Assembly: GCA_012517755.1 (NCBI GenBank)
Contig: JAAYUH010000146.1
Coordinates: 1 to 10,122, forward strand
Reading direction: 5' to 3'
DNA: 10,122 nt
Source of the DNA: a bacterium
Lineage (GTDB): Bacteria > Caldisericota > Caldisericia > B22-G15
Positions 1 to 6,922 of this stretch are shown here, in pieces (positions within the stretch are counted from its first letter, which is position 1; each line of letters begins with the position of its first letter). The position numbers and the translations under genes are program-made. The notes beneath the pieces were generated by a model. That model was not told the origin of the DNA and did no database searches. It saw only the letters and a program-made list of their open reading frames with translations.

Positions 1-311
1 ACATAATCTTCATTATGAGATATTGATATAAAAATTTTTCCTTTTGGTTTTGTTAATATTGCTTTACCATCTTCATCTTTTAAGATTTCAATATCCTTAA
101 AAGATTTTATATTTAAATACTCTTTCCCTGCTTTTATTATCGCCTCTTTAAGTGAAAACCTCCCTGCATAATGTATGATTGAATCGCTATAATCTTTAAA
201 TAAATTTATCTCACTTTCTGTTAAAATTCTATTCAAAATTTTTGGATTACCTTTAACTATTTTTTTGAATCTCTTAATATTTAAGATGTCAACTCCAACT
301 CCAACTATCAT
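1..311 (-). CDS. acpS: Holo-[acyl-carrier-protein] synthase, N-terminal 103 residues (partial, runs off left edge)
   Basis: AcpS transfers the 4'-phosphopantetheine arm of CoA to a serine of acyl carrier protein, making active holo-ACP for fatty-acid synthesis in the cytoplasm. Translating the minus strand from the ATG at 311-309 gives a protein starting MIVGVGVDILNIKRF. The family landmarks follow in order: GVDI with the metal-binding Asp at residue 8, a LTESEI segment, AGRFSLKEAIIKA with the Glu of the KEA motif, and SISHNEDY at the truncated end. About 103 codons are present; the family is usually 115-130 residues, so only the C-terminal tail is missing. There is no Shine-Dalgarno site. 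TATAAT at 318-323 lies six bases before the ATG, which suggests a leaderless transcript. The gene is co-oriented with the PIN-domain gene upstream, 139 bp away. The identification is firm. Confidence 0.93.
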   Translation of the reverse strand, partial: MIVGVGVDILNIKRFKKIVKGNPKILNRILTESEINLFKDYSDSIIHYAGRFSLKEAIIKAGKEYLNIKSFKDIEILKDEDGKAILTKPKGKIFISISHNEDY

Positions 312-317
312 AACTAA

Positions 318-323
318 ATTATA
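318..323 (-). promoter_or_regulatory. -10 box of acpS, leaderless geometry
   Basis: TATAAT on the minus strand is followed by TTAGTT and then the acpS ATG. Transcription starting seven bases past the box would begin at the A of the ATG. No clear -35 hexamer is visible at 17 bp, and TG is absent at the extended -10 position, so this rests on spacing and the perfect hexamer in very AT-rich DNA. Confidence 0.45.
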
Positions 324-410
324 TTAAAATTTAAAAATAATGCTATTCAGTAATAATTTTTAATAAAAAAGATTTAAAAATAGAATTTTTAATTAATTAT
401 GATTATATTT

Positions 411-442
411 AAAATCAATTAAAATCTCTATAAATTGATTTT
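411..442 (-). terminator. Weak AT-rich hairpin just past the PIN-domain gene
   Basis: AAAATCAATT at 411-420 and AATTGATTTT at 433-442 form a perfect 10-bp inverted repeat with a 12-base loop. It begins nine bases after the stop codon of the PIN-domain gene. The stem has only two G-C pairs and no clean U-tract, so it could be a weak terminator or chance in AT-rich DNA. The rest of the 312-450 gap shows only the acpS -10 box. Confidence 0.3.
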
Positions 443-450
443 CAATATAG

Positions 451-2421
451 TTAAAGTTGTTTTAAAATATCTATCAACTTTTCATTAATTGTTTCATCTT
501 TTTTATTAGTATATTTTTTGTATAATTTGTTAGAGATTTTGGTTTTTGTAACTTTACTTAAATTTCCCATAAAATTAAATTTTATTCCAAGAAAGTCACA
601 TAATTTAAAAATAAATATTATAATAGCTGCTAATGATGGATAAAATGAATGTAAAATATAAGAAATTAAAACTAATAAAATTAAAATTATTATAGTAAAT
701 CCAATAACAATATATGAAGCATTTTTATCTGCCTTTTTCCTCATTTTTTCTTTCTCTTTTTCTATTTTTTGTAAAAATTCCTTTATTTCCCCCCTTTTTC
801 TTTTATTAAATTCTTCATATTCCTTTATTTTTTTACCTTCTTCTTTAATTTCTTTAGTTAACTTTTTTATTTCTTCTTCATAATCTTCTCTCACTTTGGC
901 ATTTTCTTTTTTAACTGTTACAATTTCATCTAAAATAAAGTCATTACTAATTTGTTCTGGATTTTTTTTAACACCTAAATCTTCTTCAATTCTATGATAA
1001 TAAATCAAATTACCTATATCTTCATCGGTAACTTCTCCTACTTCTCTAAGATTTTTTAAATTATTAACAAATCTATTCCAAATTCTCCTATCAATAAGTA
1101 TCTCTGAATATAAAGATAAAGTTGCATTTAAAGGTAATGAATTTTTGAAGTCTGGATTTTTTAACCATAAATAATTTGTAAGAAATCTATCTGTTATAAC
1201 TTCTGGACATGTTTTGTAATCTTTATGACCCATTTCTATATAATTGAATTTCGATAATCTCATATCTGATGTTAAAAATATGGCTTTACTATTTTCCAAA
1301 TTTCCACAAGATGTTTTTCTTATTTTTCTAATAGCTTCTATCGCTGCTATATCATGATATATTGAAAAAGTTTTTGGTTCTTCTATATTTATATTAAATT
1401 TATAACTTTCTAATGCTTTATGGATTTTCTCATAATTTTCAATTTTTTGAGGATCTAATTCTATATATTCAATTTCAACACCTAAGTCCGTTATTTTTTT
1501 ATCAATTTTAGCGATATAATTATAACAATCTTCTATTGTCCAATTTTTAGATTTTAATACACAATATATATCATCAACTTTTATTGAACCAATATATGAA
1601 GAAGGATCATAATTAAAAAGATATCTTTTCATTTCACTTAGAGTAAATTGAAAAATTTTTAATTTAAATTTATATTTTTTTAATAAATTAAATAATTCTA
1701 TTGCAGGTTTTACAAATGGTTGATATCTAAAACCCATTATGCTAAACATAAAATTTGTATCCAAATATATTGTTAAATCTTTAAATTTTTGATTTATTTT
1801 ATTTATATCTTCATAGTATAAAAGAGTTGAGATAAGAGAGCCATTAAATATATCTGATAAAATATTATAAAAATATTCATTTCTATCTTTTGCATAATCA
1901 AAATATTCAATTATATATCTTTCATTTACATTTAATGTAGTATCTGATTTGTGTTGAATAGAATTTGAATAAAAAAATTCTATTAGGAAAATAGAATTTT
2001 TCTTAAAAAAAGATTGTAGTATATTTAAAATATCATTGTTGTTAAAATTGATACAATATTTTTTATTAATAAATATAATAATATCATCTATTAAACTATT
2101 AGTTTTTCTATTCATTTCGTCTTCTGATTTGAATTTCTCTAATATAAATTTTTTTCCTTTTTCTTCAATATTATAATATTCGTTTTGCATACTTATATAT
2201 TCTAATTTTTTTGCTCTTGAGATAATAGTTTTTAAAGTATATATTGGTATATCCATATCAAACAAATTCTTAAAATCTGTTTGTATTGTTTCGATTTTTA
2301 AAGGTTTATTTTCATTAATTAAAACTTTTAATAAAAAGGGTACAAAAATATCTATATAATCTCTTTTTTCTTCATAGAATGATTTAATTAATGCATAATT
2401 TATTAAAATTTTTATATCCAC
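451..2421 (-). CDS. Winged-helix / PIN-like nuclease domain protein with coiled coil and C-terminal membrane hairpin
   Basis: A 656-residue protein. Residues about 22-95 look like a winged helix (helices, then a short strand pair ending NEYYNIEEKGKKF). Residues about 215-400 carry PIN-nuclease landmarks: YLDTN with Asp221 after a beta strand, a following SEMKRYL with Glu263, HDIAAIEAIRKI with Asp357, and IFLTSDMRL with Asp386. These four acidic residues fit the PIN metal-binding set. Residues about 498-567 are a highly charged coiled coil. Hydrophobic segments at about 569-590 and 594-612 would form a membrane hairpin, followed by a basic tail. PIN proteins usually cut RNA; a membrane-tethered form of this size is not a standard VapC toxin, which is about 130 aa. 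The GTG at 2421-2419 is chosen because an in-frame stop lies just upstream and a good promoter sits immediately before it. No Shine-Dalgarno site is visible. The function is unknown; a defence or RNA-decay role is inference. Confidence 0.8.
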   Translation of the reverse strand: MDIKILINYALIKSFYEEKRDYIDIFVPFLLKVLINENKPLKIETIQTDFKNLFDMDIPIYTLKTIISRAKKLEYISMQNEYYNIEEKGKKFILEKFKSEDEMNRKTNSLIDDIIIFINKKYCINFNNNDILNILQSFFKKNSIFLIEFFYSNSIQHKSDTTLNVNERYIIEYFDYAKDRNEYFYNILSDIFNGSLISTLLYYEDINKINQKFKDLTIYLDTNFMFSIMGFRYQPFVKPAIELFNLLKKYKFKLKIFQFTLSEMKRYLFNYDPSSYIGSIKVDDIYCVLKSKNWTIEDCYNYIAKIDKKITDLGVEIEYIELDPQKIENYEKIHKALESYKFNINIEEPKTFSIYHDIAAIEAIRKIRKTSCGNLENSKAIFLTSDMRLSKFNYIEMGHKDYKTCPEVITDRFLTNYLWLKNPDFKNSLPLNATLSLYSEILIDRRIWNRFVNNLKNLREVGEVTDEDIGNLIYYHRIEEDLGVKKNPEQISNDFILDEIVTVKKENAKVREDYEEEIKKLTKEIKEEGKKIKEYEEFNKRKRGEIKEFLQKIEKEKEKMRKKADKNASYIVIGFTIIILILLVLISYILHSFYPSLAAIIIFIFKLCDFLGIKFNFMGNLSKVTKTKISNKLYKKYTNKKDETINEKLIDILKQL

Positions 2422-2430
2422 TTTTTTTCT

Positions 2431-2459
2431 ATTTTAATAATTTTAAACCATATTGTCAA
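2431..2459 (-). promoter_or_regulatory. Sigma-A-type promoter of the PIN-domain gene
   Basis: On the minus strand, a perfect TTGACA (2459-2454) is followed by a 17-base spacer and TAAAAT (2436-2431, five of six consensus bases). The expected start of transcription, near 2424, lies only about three bases before the GTG codon, so the mRNA would be leaderless or nearly so. Confidence 0.7.
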
Positions 2460-2509
2460 CTTCTTCACTTCTTTCGCTAAATATATTTAAAAACATTTTA
2501 TAATAGCTC

Positions 2510-2518
2510 TGATATAAT
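2510..2518 (+). promoter_or_regulatory. Extended -10 promoter of the PD-(D/E)XK gene
   Basis: TGATATAAT at 2510-2518 is an extended -10 element (TGn plus a perfect TATAAT). Six bases, TTATCT, separate it from the ATG at 2525, so transcription would begin at the start codon. The -35 region (AAAACA at 17 bp) is poor, as is common with extended -10 promoters. A second TATAAT at 2499-2504 is an alternative that would give a leader of about 14 bases. Confidence 0.5.
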
Positions 2519-2524
2519 TTATCT

Positions 2525-3610
2525 ATGATAGATTTTAATAATTTTAAGATCGAAAATATTGAAAATATTTTAAAAATATCAAAAGATTTTTTAATCCAAC
2601 AAATTCAAAATATTTGTGAGTTAAATAGTAATTTAATTAATGAAATTTATTCAACACTTGAATTTATCGATGAAATTTTACCTAGGCTACTTTTGATAGA
2701 AGGATTTTCAATTAAAAATTTAAAAGATAAAATAATTGGAATTAAAAATTATGAATATTTTTTTGATTATATAACTGAATTAAGAGTTGCAAAAATATTA
2801 ATAGATAAAAATGTTGAGTTTACTTTTAATCCTGAGGTAATAAATTATAACAATGAGAAAAAAAGAGCTGATATTTTAATAAATTTGAAAGATAAAAAAA
2901 TTTATATAGAAGTTAAAAGAATAAGAGAAACTAATGAATTTTTAGAGTTAGAAAAATTCTGTAAAAAAATTGAAAATGAAATTTCTTGTTTCCCTTCTCC
3001 TTATTTTATTTTAATTAATTTTTCTTTTGGATTATTAGAAGCATTAGAGAAAAAGATTGAATTAGATAAAGAAATTGTTGAGCATATAAAAAATTTTATC
3101 TCTAATTGTAATGTCATTGAAGATTATGAATATAGTTTAGAAAATATATTCTATGATTTAGGTTTTTTTCTTATTTATAAGAAAAAAAATGAATTAAAAG
3201 ATAAAAAAGAAACTATTTGTCAAATTTTTATGAAACCTATTCCATTTACAGGTGATGAAAATAAAAAATTTTGGGTTGATATTGAAAAAAAGAGAGGGCA
3301 ACTTTCAAAAAATGATTATAATTTTATCTTCTTTTGGAGCGACAGCACAACACATGATGAAGTATCACTTATTAATTATGCGATATTTTTCTATAGAGAA
3401 AGTAGGGTTCATAAGATTGAAACTAATATAGATAAATTATTTAAAGATATTACTAATTTACATGGAATTATACTAAGAACAAAATATATTCCTACAGAAG
3501 AGATAAATAAGTATAAAATATTTTTAAATCCATATACAAAAATTAAAATGGACAATGAATTATTTGAAAATTTTAAAAAAATACTCAATTTAATCGAGCT
3601 AAAATATTAA
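2525..3610 (+). CDS. Putative PD-(D/E)XK-fold nuclease-like protein
   Basis: A 361-residue protein not recognised as a named family. Residues 83-132 hold a textbook PD-(D/E)XK core: a helix with TELRVAK (Glu85), then a strand and turn at RADILINL (Asp116), then IYIEVKR with the E-x-K pair Glu129/Lys131. This is the active-site layout of restriction-endonuclease-like nucleases that cut DNA or RNA with Mg2+. The N-terminal 80 and C-terminal 220 residues are mostly helical, rich in Lys, Asn and Ile, and match nothing I can name. No signal peptide or membrane segment is seen. The gene is transcribed divergently from the PIN-domain gene across 103 bp, and its stop codon directly touches that of the convergent zinc-ribbon gene. 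No Shine-Dalgarno site precedes the ATG. The nuclease fold is likely; the substrate and role are unknown. A defence function is inferred only from the neighbourhood. Confidence 0.75.
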   Translation: MIDFNNFKIENIENILKISKDFLIQQIQNICELNSNLINEIYSTLEFIDEILPRLLLIEGFSIKNLKDKIIGIKNYEYFFDYITELRVAKILIDKNVEFTFNPEVINYNNEKKRADILINLKDKKIYIEVKRIRETNEFLELEKFCKKIENEISCFPSPYFILINFSFGLLEALEKKIELDKEIVEHIKNFISNCNVIEDYEYSLENIFYDLGFFLIYKKKNELKDKKETICQIFMKPIPFTGDENKKFWVDIEKKRGQLSKNDYNFIFFWSDSTTHDEVSLINYAIFFYRESRVHKIETNIDKLFKDITNLHGIILRTKYIPTEEINKYKIFLNPYTKIKMDNELFENFKKILNLIELKY

Positions 3611-4279
3611 TTATGAATTTTGAGATAATTCAGATATTTTTGATTCTATTTCTTTAATTTTATCTTGTTGTAAAGAATCTTCTGTTTTATCAGTTTTTAA
3701 GAAATATAGAGCCTCTTTATATTTTTCAAGTGCTGTTTTTTTCTTCCCTAAAAATTCTGCTTTTTTGGCTTCTTCTAAATACATATTTAGTTGTGTTTCA
3801 TTTAAATATTTTCTTAAAGTATTTTCAAATTCTTCAAGTATAACTATATTTCTTGTATATTTTTTAAAATCTATTATCTTTAATAAAATTTTATTCGCTT
3901 CATTAATTTTAGATTTTATAGAGATTTCAAGATTATCTTTCTTCATTAATTCATTAATCATATTATTTATTTCTTCAAATATGATTTGATCTTTCATGCT
4001 ATAAATTTTTTCAATAAAGACCGAGGGTTTTGGATCAATAGTCTTTATATCTTTATTTTCATATTTTAACAAATCTTTAACTTTTTCTATTATTAAATCA
4101 CAACGACTTAATCTTGTATCTATTTTTTTTGAATTTTTAATTATCTCCAAAGAATCATTTACAATTCTAACTGTTTCTTTAACATTAAATGATATTAAAG
4201 AAGCACAATTCATACATAAACCGGCTGAATTAACAGATAAAAATACGCCCCTTTTTCCACACCATTTACATTCAGGCAT
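3611..4279 (-). CDS. Zinc-ribbon protein with helical, TPR-like C-terminus
   Basis: A 222-residue protein of unknown function. The N-terminus has a four-cysteine zinc site: C4-x2-C7 (CKWCGKRG) and C22-x2-C25 (LCMNC). The rest is almost entirely helical, with coiled-coil character over about 35-160. One TPR-like helix pair lies at about 164-197, where the KAEFLGKKKTALEKYKEAL segment has the spaced Ala/Leu/Tyr pattern of that repeat. A soluble adaptor or scaffold binding protein or nucleic acid would fit, but that is inference. The ATG is well supported by AAAGGAGG at 4287-4294, eight bases upstream. Unlike the two nuclease-like genes beside it, this gene uses a classic Shine-Dalgarno leader, which closely resembles that of the small RING-like gene at 9438. 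The convergent arrangement with the nuclease gene leaves no room for a terminator between them. Confidence 0.8.
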   Translation of the reverse strand: MPECKWCGKRGVFLSVNSAGLCMNCASLISFNVKETVRIVNDSLEIIKNSKKIDTRLSRCDLIIEKVKDLLKYENKDIKTIDPKPSVFIEKIYSMKDQIIFEEINNMINELMKKDNLEISIKSKINEANKILLKIIDFKKYTRNIVILEEFENTLRKYLNETQLNMYLEEAKKAEFLGKKKTALEKYKEALYFLKTDKTEDSLQQDKIKEIESKISELSQNS

Positions 4280-4307
4280 ATTTTAACCTCCTTTTTATAA
4301 TATTATA
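4280..4307 (-). promoter_or_regulatory. Leader and -10 box of the zinc-ribbon gene
   Basis: On the minus strand, TATAAT (4307-4302) is followed closely by AAAGGAGG (4294-4287) and the ATG, giving a leader of only about 16 bases. No convincing -35 hexamer is seen. The segment 4280-4303 is nearly identical to 9415-9439 in front of the RING-like gene, differing by one inserted G in the Shine-Dalgarno run. The remaining 4308-4424 is AT-rich with nothing recognisable. Confidence 0.45.
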
Positions 4308-4424
4308 CTAAAATTAATTGATAAAATAATATTTACTTCTATATAATATTATATTAAATATTTATTATAAATAGCAACAGATATTACTCTTTTTTAGAAG
4401 ATTTTAAATACTAATAATTTTTAT

Positions 4425-4601
4425 CTACTTGAAATTGGTTAATTTGAGGTTGAGTTCTTGTATAGCTTCTTTTAATTCTTGAATAGCCTCTTTTAGTTTA
4501 TCCATCTTTCCATTTGTTCTAATTAGAAGAAAAGAGGCTACTACAATTGGGAATCTTACTTGAGAGATATATTGAATAAGTTTATCAATGTTAATCTCCA
4601 A
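4425..4601 (-). CDS. YvrJ-family small membrane protein, copy 1
   Basis: A 58-residue protein read on the minus strand from TTG at 4601-4599 to TAG at 4427-4425. It begins MEINIDKLIQYISQ, followed by a hydrophobic stretch (FPIVVASFLLI, about 17-27), an RTNGKMDKL turn, and an amphipathic helix in which the heptad KEAIQEL occurs twice. The FPI-hydrophobic-R-x-x-GK-L layout is that of the YvrJ family: short single-span proteins common in low-GC Gram-positives, function unknown, sometimes compared with holin-like proteins. The TTG start is supported by GGAGGTGA at 4609-4616, seven bases upstream, and by conservation of the same start in copy 2. Compared with copy 2, this copy has Arg instead of Gly at residue 16, directly before the FPI motif. 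The family assignment is from memory of the motif. Confidence 0.8.
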   Translation of the reverse strand: MEINIDKLIQYISQVRFPIVVASFLLIRTNGKMDKLKEAIQELKEAIQELNLKLTNFK

Positions 4602-4620
4602 TTAATGTTCACCTCCATAA
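4431..4620. repeat. Long direct repeat, copy 1 (contains YvrJ gene)
   Basis: This roughly 190-base segment is repeated at 9672-9862 in the same orientation. The first 54 bases are identical, the remainder differs by scattered substitutions and a short indel, and the Shine-Dalgarno region at the far end is again identical. It covers nearly the whole small coding region and its ribosome binding site. Confidence 0.9.
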
Positions 4621-4651
4621 GAAATATTGTTACTTTATTAAAACACTTAAA

Positions 4652-4688
4652 TCTCATTTAATAAATGAGACAAAGGTGTCAGGCACCA
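4652..4688. repeat. REP-like element with GGTGTCAGGCACC core, copy 1
   Basis: The segment 4663-4688 is identical over 26 bases to 9884-9909. It contains the near-palindrome GGTGTCAGGCACC (4675-4687). Just before it, TCTCATTT (4652-4659) and AAATGAGA (4663-4670) form an 8-bp hairpin with a 3-base loop. The element lies about 50-85 bases upstream of YvrJ copy 1, reading on the minus strand. It may be a REP-type mobile repeat, an operator, or part of an element end; the sequence alone does not decide. Confidence 0.7.
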
Positions 4689-4784
4689 TAATGAAATTAA
4701 AAAATGTTTGCCTCTTTGATATTAAACACATTCAGTTAGAATAATTGTCTATATTTTCATAAATAATTATTAGGATTTCCTTAA

Positions 4785-5022
4785 GAAGGAAAATATCATT
4801 CAGTTCAGAAACTACCCAAGAGACCTAAAGATAATTCAAACATAGAGAGATTCAATAGAGAGTAAAGAGGAATTCATATACTAAACTTTTGAAGATCTAC
4901 TTTTTGATATTGATGAATTCAATAGAAAATTAATGGACTGGTTAATATTTTATAATACTAAGAGACCACACTATTCCATTAGATATAAATTGTATGACAA
5001 AATATATGATAGAAGATTTTAA
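4785..5022 (+). pseudogene. Transposase remnant (integrase-core C-terminal part, IS481-like)
   Basis: Two adjacent frames together rebuild the end of a DDE integrase-core transposase. The first frame (from 4785) reads ...RPKDNSNIERFNRE and then hits a stop. A +1 shift gives EEFIY, a stop, then TFEDLLFDIDEFNRKLM, then DWLIFYNTKRPHYSIRYK, ending at 5022. RPKDNxxIERFNR, with its catalytic Glu, and FYNTKRPHxxxxYK are typical of IS481/IS3-type rve domains. At least one frameshift and one internal stop are present. The N-terminal DNA-binding region and first two catalytic aspartates are absent, so this is a dead fragment. No terminal inverted repeats could be assigned. The flanking stretch 4689-4784 shows nothing recognisable. 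Confidence 0.8.
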
Positions 5023-5055
5023 TTTTTCCAATATGTTATAGACTTATGCATATAT

Positions 5056-5083
5056 TTGCATTAAATTAAAATAAATGTATAAT
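5056..5083 (+). promoter_or_regulatory. Sigma-A-type promoter of the two-component operon
   Basis: TTGCAT at 5056-5061 and a perfect TATAAT at 5078-5083 are separated by 16 bases. Transcription would begin near 5090, giving a leader of about 31 bases before the kinase ATG at 5121. This placement argues against translation starting at the in-frame TTG at 5088. Confidence 0.65.
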
Positions 5084-5120
5084 TTTTTTGGTTCTTTTAA
5101 AAGCTATGGAGGAAGTAATT

Positions 5121-6299
5121 ATGCCTAAAAAAAGAAATAATAATGAATTAGCTCAAGTAGAAAAAATAGAAAAGGAATTAAAACAATTTAAATCAAAATT
5201 AAATAGATCAGAAATTGCACTAAAAGAATCCGAGGAGAAATATAAAAACTTGTTAGAAAGATCTTCAGATATAATATATGTGCATCAAGATGGCAAAATT
5301 GTTCTTGCTTCAAATGCCTGTACTTTTCTGTTTGGAGCTAAAAATTCTGAAGAAGTTATAGGAAAAGATGTGATAGAAGATATAGTTCACCCTGATTATA
5401 GAGAAGTAGTAAAAAAAAGAATTAAGAAAATTTTAAAAAAAGGCGAAGAGGTGGGTTTTCTTGAAGAAAAAATTATTAAATTCAATGGAGAGATTATTAA
5501 CATAGATGTTTGTGCAGTTCCTTTTTCATATAATGGTAAACCTGCTATTAAAGTTTATGCAAGAGATATCACAAAAATAAAAAAAGCTGAAGACGAGCTT
5601 AGAAAGTCTCATGAAAATTTACAAAATCTTTCAACTTATCTTCAAACTATTCAAGAAAAAGAAAGACTTCGTATTTCGAGGGAGATACATGATGAATTAG
5701 GTCAACTATTAACAGTATTAAAAATTGAAGTCCAAAACTTAAAGAAAAAAAATCAAAATAATAAAAAAGATCTTATGGATGATTTAGATAATATATTAAG
5801 TCTTATAGATATAATCATTCACAGAGTAAAAACAATATCCTATCAGTTAAGGCCACCTCTTTTAGATCATTTCGGATTATATCCTGCAATAGAGTGGCAA
5901 ATAAAGGAATTTGAAGAATCAACAGGAATTCATTGCAAAGTGAAATTAAATCCTGAAAATATTACCTTAGATTCAGAGCTTTCAATATCTATTTTTCGAG
6001 TTCTTCAAGAAGCACTTACCAATATCGCTCGGCACTCTAAAGCCACAAAAGTAGAAGTTTCTATAAACAAAATCGATAGTAAATTAACAATGAAAATAGT
6101 TGATAATGGTATTGGAATTCCTGAAGAAAAAATTTCAGATACAAAATCTTTAGGAATAATAAATATAAAAGAAAGAATATCACATTTCCAGGGCTTTGTA
6201 AAAATTTCTGGACAAGAAGGCAAAGGTACTACTGTTTTTGTAAAAATACCTTTGACTAAGAAAGGAGAGCTTTATGATCAAAGTAATAATAGTAGATGA
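5121..6299 (+). CDS. Cytoplasmic PAS-domain sensor histidine kinase (NarL-type, HisKA_3)
   Basis: A 392-residue kinase that would autophosphorylate on His and pass phosphate to the regulator encoded next. In order: a charged coiled coil (about 8-40), a PAS sensor domain (about 39-155, ending VYARDITKIKKAEDEL), and a HisKA_3 dimerisation domain with RISREIHDELGQ and phospho-acceptor His190. The ATPase domain follows, with N-box EALTNIARHS (Asn301), DNGIGIP, and SLGIINIKER plus a GKGTTVFVKIP end. No membrane segments are seen, so the signal is sensed in the cytoplasm through PAS (ligand, redox or heme not deducible). The start is ATG 5121, because GGAGG at 5108-5112 lies eight bases upstream. 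Upstream in-frame TTG 5088 and ATG 5106 overlap the promoter start region and the Shine-Dalgarno site respectively. The end overlaps the regulator gene by 26 bp, suggesting translational coupling. Confidence 0.93.
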   Translation: MPKKRNNNELAQVEKIEKELKQFKSKLNRSEIALKESEEKYKNLLERSSDIIYVHQDGKIVLASNACTFLFGAKNSEEVIGKDVIEDIVHPDYREVVKKRIKKILKKGEEVGFLEEKIIKFNGEIINIDVCAVPFSYNGKPAIKVYARDITKIKKAEDELRKSHENLQNLSTYLQTIQEKERLRISREIHDELGQLLTVLKIEVQNLKKKNQNNKKDLMDDLDNILSLIDIIIHRVKTISYQLRPPLLDHFGLYPAIEWQIKEFEESTGIHCKVKLNPENITLDSELSISIFRVLQEALTNIARHSKATKVEVSINKIDSKLTMKIVDNGIGIPEEKISDTKSLGIINIKERISHFQGFVKISGQEGKGTTVFVKIPLTKKGELYDQSNNSR

Positions 6300-6912
6300 C
6301 CATCCTATAATAAGGGAAGGTATAAAACAAATAACAGCTAAAACTAATGATATTATTGTTATAGATGAGGCTTCTAATAGGACCGAACTTAAAAAGATAC
6401 TTAGAGAGAAAAAATTTGATGTTATTTTATTAGATATATCATTGCCAGGACAGAATGGTATAGAAATCTTGAAAGAGATCAAAGAAAATTTTCCAGATTT
6501 TAAAGTTCTTATTTTAAGTATACATACAGAAATGGAATATATTAGAAGATGTTTTATGTTGGGAGCTTCAGGATATCTTACAAAAGAATCTGCTCCGGAT
6601 GAATTAGTTCAAGCTATAAGGAAAGTTTTTAATGGAGGAAAATACATTAATTATTCTATAGCAGATAGTTTATCGTCTTATTTTCAATATGAAACTCAAA
6701 ATTTACTTCATGAAAAGTTATCAAGTCGTGAATATGAAGTTTTTTTAAAAATAGCACAAGGGAAAAGTATAAAAGATATTTCATCTGAGTTATATTTAAG
6801 CGAAAAAACTATAAGTACATATAGATCACGTATTTTAGAAAAAATAAATTTGAAAAATAATGCTGAGATTATTTATTATGCAATTAGGCATAAATTAATA
6901 AATGTTGAATAA
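6274..6912 (+). CDS. NarL/FixJ-family response regulator
   Basis: A 212-residue transcription factor, the partner of the kinase just upstream. The receiver domain (1-120) has the acidic pair Asp8/Asp9 in IIVDDHP, phospho-acceptor Asp54 in VILLDISLPGQNG, Ser82 in LILSIH and Lys104 in YLTKES. A linker leads to a LuxR-type helix-turn-helix (about 148-206): LSSREYEVF, AQGKSIKDISSELYLSEKTISTY in two segments, then RSRILEKINLKN. Phosphorylation would favour dimer binding to inverted sites in promoters. AAAGGAG at 6261-6267 lies six bases before the ATG, inside the kinase gene. Likely targets include its own operon and the transporter gene 222 bp downstream, because of position; this is inference. 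No convincing terminator follows the stop codon. Confidence 0.93.
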   Translation: MIKVIIVDDHPIIREGIKQITAKTNDIIVIDEASNRTELKKILREKKFDVILLDISLPGQNGIEILKEIKENFPDFKVLILSIHTEMEYIRRCFMLGASGYLTKESAPDELVQAIRKVFNGGKYINYSIADSLSSYFQYETQNLLHEKLSSREYEVFLKIAQGKSIKDISSELYLSEKTISTYRSRILEKINLKNNAEIIYYAIRHKLINVE

Positions 6913-6922
6913 AAATTTGATT

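Noticed and set aside
3765..3989. Plus-strand open frame inside the zinc-ribbon gene
   Set aside because: It lies wholly within the opposite-strand gene and is Ser/Phe/Ile-rich, as expected for the antisense of a Lys/Glu-rich protein. It has no ribosome binding site.
451..4279. Classical type II toxin-antitoxin pair (VapBC)
   Set aside because: The PIN protein is about five times too long, has membrane segments, and has no small antitoxin gene next to it.
4425..5022. A complete insertion sequence made of the transposase remnant and the REP-like element
   Set aside because: The remnant lacks its N-terminal half and has a frameshift and stop. No matching terminal inverted repeats or target duplication were found, and the same palindrome occurs at the right end without any transposase.
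5088..5120. N-terminal extension of the kinase from TTG 5088 (or ATG 5106)
   Set aside because: TTG 5088 falls at the expected transcription start of the TTGCAT/TATAAT promoter and has no ribosome binding site. ATG 5106 overlaps the GGAGG that serves ATG 5121.
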